Source of the DNA: Larix kaempferi
Lineage: Eukaryota; Streptophyta; Pinopsida; Pinales; Pinaceae
NCBI GenBank assembly: GCA_027924585.1
Contig: BSBM01000826.1
Span: 14,043,501-14,107,500 of the forward strand
Direction: 5' to 3'
DNA: 64,000 nucleotides
A program made the translations under genes and the position numbers. Positions within the stretch are counted from its first letter, which is position 1; every line of letters begins with the position of its first letter. Shown here in pieces: positions 55,999 to 64,000 of this stretch. A model generated the notes under the pieces. The model did not search any database. It saw only the letters and a program-made list of their open reading frames with translations, and was not told where the DNA came from.

Positions 55999-57840
55999 AT
56001 GGCTAGTATGACTTTCAACCATTTTTTCACAGGGACTGTTAGTGGAACATGAACCACCCCTACCACCACAATGGCCACCATGGTAGCCACAACTACAACA
56101 ACAACTCCCTTAGGTATTCCCAACATGGGACCCACACCTACCTTAGGTATGCCCAACATGGGACCCACACCTACCTTAGGTATGCCCAATATGGGACCTA
56201 CACCTATCATCACCGCCACTACTTAGATCCTGGCAGCTATTGGAACCATCCCAAACCCATCTGTAACTCATGTTACACTTGGGGGCACTGGCCCCTCTCA
56301 CACATCTTTAGGTGGAGGGAACATCGCTTTTATAGCTAATATTCCCTTTGCGAGTAGTGGCGCAATCCATAATGCTACCACTAGAACTTATGCCCCATCA
56401 ACCATGTCACATCCCTTTTCCAATCTGCCATTTATGGCTAGTCTTAATCTACCAGACCTGGCAAGGTTAATAAACGACCCCATTAGACATGACCCTACTT
56501 GGCCCCCCATTCCCACAAAACTCTCGTCGGACATCCTGAAGTTTGAAGGGAAGGCTGGTGAAGACCCACAAAATCATGTTATGTCTTTACACCTATAGTG
56601 TTCCTCAAACTCCATAGTCGATGATTCTATTCTCCTCCGACTATTACAAAGAACTTTCACTGGCTCGGCAGCCAAATGGTATATTGATCAACCCCATTGG
56701 ACACACCCTACGTTTACATCCCTTGCCTCAACTTTCCTACTATTCTTTCAACTACCCGTCCGCTATGATGCAAGAGTAGAAATCCTACTGTCTTGTAGAC
56801 AGAATACGGCCACTCATATCATAGATCATATCCATGAGTGGCGTAAGTGCCAGAGTCTCTGCAAGATCAAGCTAGACGACCACATTTTTCTAGATTGGTT
56901 CCTGAAATCTCTCCTTCCACTCATAGCCAAGGATGTAGCTTCTGAACAACCCCAATCGGAAGAAGAAGCCATTTTAAAATCCCAGCATATCGACTTAATC
57001 TACACATAGTCTGGCTATTTATAAACCATATTACCTGACACCCTGCGCGGTGATCCATCCCGAAACGACGTGCCGGGGGAATCCCATACCGCTGATGGTA
57101 TCATTGGCTAGGTTACGTAACCCTTCACCATGATGAGTAACAACAACGCCCCAGAATGTTCTAGGGCTACATCTCATTCTGGAGCTACAAGTTCGTATGC
57201 TCCAATGACACACACCCACCACACTCATGGACCCTCATGTCCACCACAGTGTTATGGGAAAGCACCCTCAGCTTATGCACCACCTAGATATTATAACCAA
57301 CTTTCCAATCATACCCCGGTTCACCCACAAGCACAATCCTCTTATTACCCTCAACAGGCTGCACCGTCTGCCCCAACACTTCCAATAGCTCAAGGTTACC
57401 AACAACCACAACAAGCACTGGGTCCACCTCGAACCCTCCCGCTTACTATCCACTGCAGCCTGCTTCGGCACCTGCACAACCTCAAAACCCCCCTACTGCC
57501 CAGGGGAAAATATACTTACAACAAAACCAACCTCAAAACCAGAACAACCAGCGTAACCAAGGAGGTCAACAAAACCACGGAATAGGACGCAATCGCAGAA
57601 ATAATCAACCACAAAACCAAGGTGGCCAGCCACCCAATCCCCCGAATAATAATAACGCTGCCCCCACAAACAAAAACCCTGATCGACCACTGAAACAGGG
57701 TAAAAATCCTAACTTAAGAACAAACCATCCATGTTCTTTTTGTTCGTTATATGGCCATTACACACATAATTGCCCCCATTTGGAGAAAGCACGTCAACTT
57801 TGGGCCAATGACGCACAACGACAAGGGCACGTTGTATAGT
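55999..57840 (+). pseudogene. Element F gag
   Basis: It starts MASMTFNHFFTGTVSG, with a TGA at 56,050. A proline-rich region with three 33-bp repeats (unit LGMPNMGPTPT, 56,109-56,215) follows. The capsid part reads LSSDILKFEGKAGEDPQNHV, AAKWYIDQPHW and IIDHIHEWRKCQSL (56,515-56,880). A glutamine- and asparagine-rich stretch leads to the CCHC knuckle CSFCSLYGHYTHNC at 57732-57773. Several stops and one frame change occur. Gag packages RNA and forms the particle. Confidence 0.85.
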
Positions 57841-58249
57841 GAGTGCCACCTCCTCAACTGCAACCCATGATATTGTAAAATCCTCTACCCAACCAACGAG
57901 TAGTAAACACCCATCCAATGGATCCCCCACAAGGATCCGTTGCACCATAGCAGCAAATTACCTATGCTACAACCGATTACCAGCATACAGAGTCGAGCAC
58001 TCTCCATCTACTAATGATGTCATCAAATGATATCAACCTTCAAACTCACTGAAACCAATACTGTTCAGCCACTGAAACCACGCCTACTGATCCATCCTCA
58101 AGCACCCTCCCAACTGATCAGACATTATGCATACCTAATATGCCAATGGACGGGGGTCCAAAATCCCCTCGCTTCTACCTAAGACGGATCAACAACAATC
58201 CTAACACTCATGCATCTTCAAACTATAACATTGTCGAAGACTTAGCCCA

Positions 58250-58820
58250 GTCTCCCGCTGCTATGTCCGCTCTAGAAGTCCTAAAAATTTGTCCTGCACA
58301 GAGGAAATTATTGTTGTCCACCATTGGTGCCATAGACCCTAACGATTCCCATATGATGGCATTCGACTTAGACCAAGCTGAACCACATTTGACTTTTTCA
58401 CTAGCTTTTCAGGTGTCTGTATCCATTCGAAACCTTGCCATTCATTGATGCATCATTAATGAAGGTGCCTCCACCTGTGTAATGTCGACTTTTGTCTGGT
58501 CGAAACTCGGATCCCCCACACTGCAGCCATCCACTACCGCATTGCGAGCTTACGATGGTCCTTCAGCTCAACCGCAGGGCCTATTAGTTAATGTGCCTGT
58601 GCAACTTGGGGGAGAAATGGTTCTCATAGACATAGAGGTCATCAATGCCCAGCTTGATTACAACCTCCTATTAGGATGAATTTACATGTATAAAATGAAA
58701 GATGTCGATTCTTCCATCTTTCGCTTCATGATGTTTCCCCACAAAGGATGCGTAGTCAAAATCGACCAGATAACATACTACGATCCTAATGCCCCCGCAA
58801 CACCTGAAAACGTTCTACCT
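58250..58820 (+). pseudogene. Element F aspartic protease
   Basis: Active site region CIINEGASTCVMS near 58,450, where the catalytic aspartate is replaced by asparagine (NEGA for DEGA/DTGA). It is followed by GLLVNVPVQLGGEMVLIDIE and LDYNLLLG. The sequence continues as MYKMKDVDSSIFRFMMFPHK after a stop at 58,678. Confidence 0.7.
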
Positions 58821-59099
58821 ATGATCGAACAACCCGTTTAGAGTGCACCTACACCGTTCGTCTCCTCAGTCGGACCCGGGATATATTCAGATATTCCCAT
58901 GACCTCCACGTTCCAATCTATCCCACCCCCTCTACGGATAACTGAAATGTCTGATTTGTGCACCCTTTCGCACAACACACAACCACATACTCAACAACCA
59001 CCATTACTGCCACAACCACCCGCAGTGCCTAGTCATATCGGAGCAACACCGATTCATACTATCCCATTCTTATTTCCTCCTTTAGGAGTCATCAGCGCG

Positions 59100-59480
59100 C
59101 CAGTAATGGCTACGCTAAATATTCTAGCATTAACGTTAGGACTAACTGTGTGGTACCTACTTTCCCCAACCCCTCCCCCGACTTCGAATGTCATTTTACA
59201 ACCGGTACAATCCATCAATACTTCAAACCGTCCACCACCTGGTGTAGTGAACATCCAAAACTGACCACCTCCAACTGGGACCACTGCATCAACATCTAGT
59301 AATGCTCCCCCTCAACTCCGTTACAATGGGGGTAGAGGCCCACAAACCTACACCACTGGACCCACAATCCGAACCACCCCATCGACTCCAAAGATGGCGA
59401 AGAATCCCCCAACAATCCATGTTCCCCCCAAGTGCTCCTTGTGTGACGATATAAGCCATGCTACCCATCAATGTCCATAA
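59100..59480 (+). pseudogene. Second knuckle domain of element F, between protease and RT
   Basis: A proline-rich linker ends in PPKCSLCDDISHATHQC at 59433-59474, a CCHC knuckle after the protease. The sequence continues PEFPALQEHMK-like, with TAA in place of the glutamate codon. A second knuckle here is unusual and resembles the knuckle tail seen at 3.2 kb. Confidence 0.65.
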
Positions 59481-59501
59481 TTTCCAGCACTTCAAGAACA
59501 T

Positions 59502-60770
59502 ATGAAAATGTTGGATGACGACACTAACATTCCAATTGTCAAACTTGAACGACCCCCTCAGCCTCGCAATAAATCGCTGCATACCAACCACCCTTCTGTG
59601 ATATGCGGCATTTACGACCATTACTCACATCACTTCCCCGATCTCCCAGATTATAGAGTAGCTCTATATGAATTGAACAATTTCGACCTATATATGTCCC
59701 CCCCTCTCATTGAGGAAATATACTCCCCAAAGTCTTCCTCTTCTGAAGAAATCAATACCATTTATATGATTTCATCCACCTACGTGCCCCAACCAATTGA
59801 TTTGATGACACACTACTTCCGTAGTGACGAGGAAATCCTAGAAACACTTACTGCACTTGACTACCCCTGGGATGATATGCACCATCGATCATACTTCATC
59901 CCTGAGGCATCTACCTCCACCACGGTGAACCAACTGTCTGTCGAATCCAAAGATTTTTTAACAACCAAGGTCGACTGGTTTAAAGATATGGCCAACATTT
60001 TGCCTATCTTAAAAATTGACATCTCCACCACACCTGGAAAACCTGAACTTATCTCCTTAGGTGCATCATGCACTAAAGAGGAAGTTCAAGCCTATAAGAA
60101 ACTCTTCCAATAGTTTCGCGATGTCTTTGCCTGGTCTTACACCGAGATGCCTGGTCTTGACCCTACCATTGTAGAACATCACATAGACACTTGGCCTAAC
60201 ATACCACCTATCCACCAGAAACAACGCCCCATTCACCCATCTAAACTTTCAGCCATTAAGGCCGAAATCAAGAAGCTTTCAGCAGTAGGATTCATATACC
60301 CTATTTCTTATACCACTTGGGTTTCCAACCTAGTATCAGTCAATAAAAAAGTGGGCACCATTCGTGTCTGTATTGATTTCCGCGACCTCAGTCTAGCTTT
60401 TCCCAAAGACAACTTCCCAACACCATTTATCAACCAATTAATCGATGCATGTACGGGGAACGAGGTACTATCTTTCATGGACAGTTTCTCCGTGTATAAC
60501 CAAATCCAAATCCGCAAGGAAGATCAATACAAAAGCGGTTTAACCTGCCCATGGGGCACTTTTGCTTACTGGGTTATGCCCTTTGGTCTTAAAAACATTG
60601 GAGCCACATTCCAGTGGGCCATGACTTATTGTTTTCATGACCTCATTAACATCATATAGGTTATCTATACGACCTCACGGCTTGATCTAAGAAATGATCC
60701 GACCATCTAGACAACCTTCGACGATCCGACCATCTAGACGACCTTCGACAAGTCTTCTTGCGTTGTCGCA
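59502..60770 (+). pseudogene. Element F reverse transcriptase
   Basis: Seen: ISLGASCTKEEVQAYKKLFQ, FAWSYTEMPGLDP, then RVCIDFRDLSLAFPKDNFPT, FMDSFSVYNQIQI and FGLKNIGATFQWAM. The catalytic box is YLYD at 60662-60673 (expected YLDD, Asp to Tyr) in a shifted frame after a TAG at 60657. A 27-bp tandem duplication sits at 60696-60722 and 60723-60749. Not functional. Confidence 0.88.
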
Positions 60771-61609
60771 AATACCAAATCCGCTTGAATCCACTCAAGT
60801 GTGTCTTTTGCGTTCCAGCAGGCCGTCTATTGGGTTTCATCATTTCAGAAAAAGGAATCACCATAGACCTATTAAATGTCCAAGCCATCGTGGACCTACC
60901 ATCTCCTCGTACACTAAGACAGCTACAAAGCCTTCAAGGGAGGTCCAACTTCCTCCATCGCTTTGTCCCTGATTACGCCATGACAGTTCATGGTTTCCTT
61001 TGTTTGCTACCCCTTCATACCCGTTTTGTGTGGGATGACCAAGTGGAAGGAGCTTTCACAGACCTGAAGAAAGCACTTACTAATTCCCCTTTGATTTCTC
61101 CTCTTGATTTCACAAGAGACTTTATCCTTTATGTTTCAGCATCCAATTATGTCGTTTCTGGAGTACTTGTCCAAGAAGACTCTACTCGTCAAGAGCATGT
61201 CATTTACTATGTAATCCAAACCTTATCAGGCCCACCATTGCACTACCCACATGAAGAGAAAATGGCCCTCAACGTCATCTTTTCAGTGCAGAAATTGCAC
61301 CATTACATTCTCCTCAACCATACCACAATTGTTGCAAATTCCAACCCAATGGTCTATCTCTTGAATCGTCGCCTTCTGCAAGGATATGTAGCTAAATGGG
61401 TGATTATCTTACAAGAGTATGACCTGACTTTCAAAACTCCGAAGAGAACCAAAGCCTTAGCACTCGCTCAACTCATTATGGACCTACCATCCTCATCATC
61501 ATCACCAGCTATCAACACTGATCTAATTGACGACCATTTATTCATCATCTTGTTTAATGACCCTTGGTATGGCGACATTTTGGTTTACCTCCGTACACAG
61601 AAGTTGTGA
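60758..61609 (+). pseudogene. Element F native RNase H with lost catalytic residues
   Basis: After the RT thumb (RLNPLKCVFCVPAGRLLGFI) and connection, the RNase H region reads LYVSASNYVVSGVLVQ, YPHEEKMALNVIFSVQK and VANSNPMVYLLNRRLLQGYV. YVDAS and TDHNP positions carry Ser and Asn, so the acidic triad is broken; only the glutamate is kept. This matches a degenerate connection-like domain in elements with a second RNase H. Confidence 0.82.
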
Positions 61610-62700
61610 CCCAATATCGATCGTGACGGACGCTGTCGCATCCACCACCATGCTCCCCATTATCTCCTCTTAGGCGATGTCTTCTATCGACGTGGTGTCG
61701 ACACAATCCTACGACATTGCCTTTCTCGAGAAGAAGCAGAACAAGTACTTAATGACTGTCATAGTGGTGCCTGCGGCAACCATTTCTCTGGAATGGCCAC
61801 TGCCCAAAAGGTAATCCGTGCAGGTTATTTTTGGCCCTCATTATTTACTGATTGCATCACAGCAGACAAACATTGCCAAAATTGCTAGCTCTTTTCCCCC
61901 AAAGCAAGGACTCCCCTCGCCCCCCTCCATCCAGTAATCACCGTTGGTCCCTTTTTCAAATGGGCCATCGACTTCATGGAGTGTAACCCACCATCAGCTG
62001 GTGGCCATAAATACATCATTATGGCTGTCGATTACTTTACTAAATGGGCATAAGCCATGCCTACTTACAACTGCAAAGCCGACACTGCAGCTGCTTTTTC
62101 CTCAACCATGTTATTGCTCATTTTGGCGTACCAAAGCAACTCGTCTCAGACCATGGTTCTCACTTTGAGGACTTTGTTTGGCGAGAATTTTCAACCCTCC
62201 TTAAGTTTGAACATCATTTCTCTTCCGCCTACTACCCCCAAGGGAATGGCCAAGTTGAAGCTATTAACAAAATTTTGAAGACTATCCTCCAACGCACTGT
62301 TGACCGACATAAGTCCAATTGGCATCACATGCTTTTTCCCGCATTGTGGGCTTACCGCACATCCACTAAAACTGCCATTGGTTTCACCCCTTTCCATTTG
62401 GTTCACGGCATAGAATATGTCCTCCCAATTGAGTGTCAGATCCCGACATTGCACATCGCCGTCAAACTCCTCCCAGATACTTCACCAATTGAACAACGCT
62501 TACTTCTTTTAGAGCAAGCCGACAAAGATCACCGCACAACTCTCCAAACAATCGAAGCCACAAAGAACTGATCCAAAGTCAGTTATGATAAACATGTTCA
62601 CCCACGAGCATTTAGTGAAGGAGACCTTTTACTCATTTACGATCAAGCCCATGACAAAAAGGGAAATGGAAATTTGAATCCATGTGGCAAGGCCCATACA
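61610..62700 (+). pseudogene. Element F integrase
   Basis: Zinc part HSGACGNHFSGMATAQKVIR and HCQNC, then D (KWAIDFMECNPPSAG), D (LVSDHGSHFEDF) and E (GNGQVEAINKILKT). The middle has ALWAYRTSTKTAIGFTPFHL and the end AFSEGDLLLIYDQA. There are stops at 61,607, 61,885, 62,050 and 62,570 and one frame change. DD-E residues are visible. Confidence 0.88.
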
Positions 62701-62909
62701 TATACACACTTGCCTTGGACATGGGGCATACATTTTGACCGATTCAGAAGGTAACCCCATGCGCAACCCTCATAATGGGTTGTACCTCAAACGATTTTAT
62801 CCATATAAATATTCTGGACACCATAGTCCACATTATACAGTTTTTAATTCTTTTTTTCACTGTAAACTCTCGAAACCTTAAATTTTCATTCTTTCTTGCA
62901 TGAACACAG

Positions 62910-63338
62910 ATGGACCCTGTTCCACTTTACTATGTTGGCTTCGCTGACGGTGCAAGCCTCTGGTCTCCAAATCTCGCCTCCGTAGCTTGGGTACTCTATT
63001 CCCCATCACATGAGTTGATCCACATCGACGAATTGTGTATAGGAGCTGCTACAAATAACCAGGCTGAGTATGATGCTGTGACCGGTCTCCTAACCGTTGC
63101 CCTCCAGATGGGCATAAGTCACCTTCACGCCTTCCTTGACTCCTAGCTTCTTGTTTCCCAACTCAACAATTGTTACCAGGTATGCGATCCTTGTCTCTTT
63201 AGAAAATTCCTGCGCACTAAACAAATGATTAGACATTTTGAATCTGTTTCATTCACTCATGTCCCAAGAAATCTCAACAATGTAGCAGACCAAATGGCTA
63301 ACAACATTCTAGATTGGCACGTCAACCAAAACATGTAG
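62910..63338 (+). pseudogene. Element F archaeal-type RNase H (aRNH)
   Basis: A separate ORF after integrase opens MDPVPLYYVGFADGASLWSP. It has the aRNH acidic residues at FADGAS, NNQAEYDAV and LDS, and ends FTHVPRNLNNVADQMANN. A TAG at 63144-63146 splits it. The rest is well conserved. This is the second RNase H known from the Tat lineage of plant Gypsy elements. Confidence 0.85.
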
Positions 63339-63659
63339 GACATCAAAACATGCATCACATAGGCATCAAAAGCTCAAACAAACAAACAAAAGAAACCATC
63401 ATAGTATTGCATCCAAGTGCATAAAATGTGCCTCCACGGGCAAACAAAACACATACAATTGCATCCACATGCAACAAGACATAAAAGCAATGACAAGATG
63501 TGCATCCACGTGCATACAGGACTGTATAATAAAAAACACATCAATGTGCATAAATATATATATATATATATCATCATACAGTCATAATGTCAAAACAGTT
63601 CCCTCAGCACCCACATATACAAAAAATACATAATCGTACATCATATTTATCAACAAAAA

Positions 63660-63990
63660 GCACCCCCATATGCTCATCAACATTTGGGGACAGGTAGTAG
63701 CCAGACTAGTCCTCATCCTCTGGATCCTCCTCCTCTGGATCAAAATGGTCCTGAGCCCTCCTCTCCGCTGCCAACATAGCGATCTGCCTCAGAATCGACC
63801 TCCACTCACGCAGAGCATCGTAACATGCCTCTAATACCTCCTGGTCCAGCTCCCTCCAGCCATCATCTACCACACCATCCAATAATCCTTGATGGTAACC
63901 CGTATATCATCTACCCCCCCAGCATCGCCACAACGACGTACGGCTCCTTGTGCAGGTGGAGGAGGTAATCGAGGTACCACCACCACATGA
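63660..63990 (-). pseudogene. Antisense ORF remnant 3' of element F pol
   Basis: On the minus strand a frame with one TGA reads GWRELDQEVLEACYDALREW and RSILRQIAMLAAERRAQDHF, ending in an acidic EEEDPEDED tail at 63,705. Antisense extra ORFs in this position are known for some Tat/Retand-type elements. The family is not identified. Confidence 0.45.
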
Positions 63991-64000
63991 CCTATGCGAA

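Larger units (their letters stand above)
52546..64000 (+). mobile_element. Ty3/Gypsy element F, Tat-like, decayed, 3' end outside the window
   Basis: A PBS, repeated leader, gag, protease, second knuckle, RT, RNase H, integrase and archaeal-type RNase H lie in order on the + strand. The 3' LTR is not reached. The left limit is a guess based on a possible LTR start. Many stops and frameshifts mark it as old. Confidence 0.8.

Noticed and set aside
56049-56339. Histidine/tyrosine-rich frame with NMGPTPT-like antisense repeats
   Set aside because: Out-of-frame shadow of the 33-bp proline repeat in the gag of element F.

Overview
This window looks like a piece of a large, repeat-packed land-plant genome. 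Nearly every recognisable coding stretch belongs to an LTR retrotransposon of the Ty1/Copia or Ty3/Gypsy type. I found no convincing host gene, rRNA, tRNA or CRISPR array. The long nested insertions, the age range of the copies and the many C-to-T stop codons suggest a big genome such as that of a gymnosperm, but that placement is inference.

Layout. (1) 1-1.2 kb: the 3' end of a decayed Copia element (+ strand), its 3' LTR starting at 1230. (2) 3.1-3.76 kb: a gag nucleocapsid remnant (- strand). (3) 3,766-17,804: Gypsy element 'A' (- strand), with gag, protease, a second Gag-like module, a stump of RT and an extra 3' ORF. A 4.8-kb non-autonomous Copia-like element 'H' (11,095-15,878, target duplication CCCTG) sits in its gag, and a 1.77-kb solo LTR (12,574-14,342, target duplication AGATT) sits in H. 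(4) 17,805-49,464: Copia element 'G' (+ strand), split at 22,857 by Gypsy element 'B' (22,862-48,501, - strand, target duplication ATGAT). B carries two further elements: a young, nearly complete Copia 'E' (36,958-43,214, - strand, target duplication GACAT, LTRs differing at about one base in 458) and a truncated Gypsy 'C' (about 24,640-31,940, - strand). (5) 49.5-53.98 kb: no recognised gene, an 81-bp minisatellite and probably part of a long LTR. (6) 53.99-64 kb: decayed Gypsy element 'F' (+ strand, Tat-like), with PBS, repeated leader, gag, protease, RT, degenerate RNase H, integrase and a separate archaeal-type RNase H ORF. It runs off the window end.

How the genes fit together. A and B belong to one family with an unusual plan: a Gag with five CCHC knuckles (3+2), a protease, a second Gag-capsid-like module, RT-RNase H-integrase, and then a sense-strand extra ORF (aORF) in the env position. 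In both A and B the aORF is preceded by a CTATAAATA box, so it may have its own promoter. Element C, otherwise a different Gypsy, carries a related aORF that is still open for 649 codons. C and F both have dual RNase H domains: the native RNase H has lost catalytic aspartates and an archaeal-type RNase H is present, upstream of RT in C and downstream of integrase in F. The aORF family and the RNase H rearrangements are the most interesting content here.
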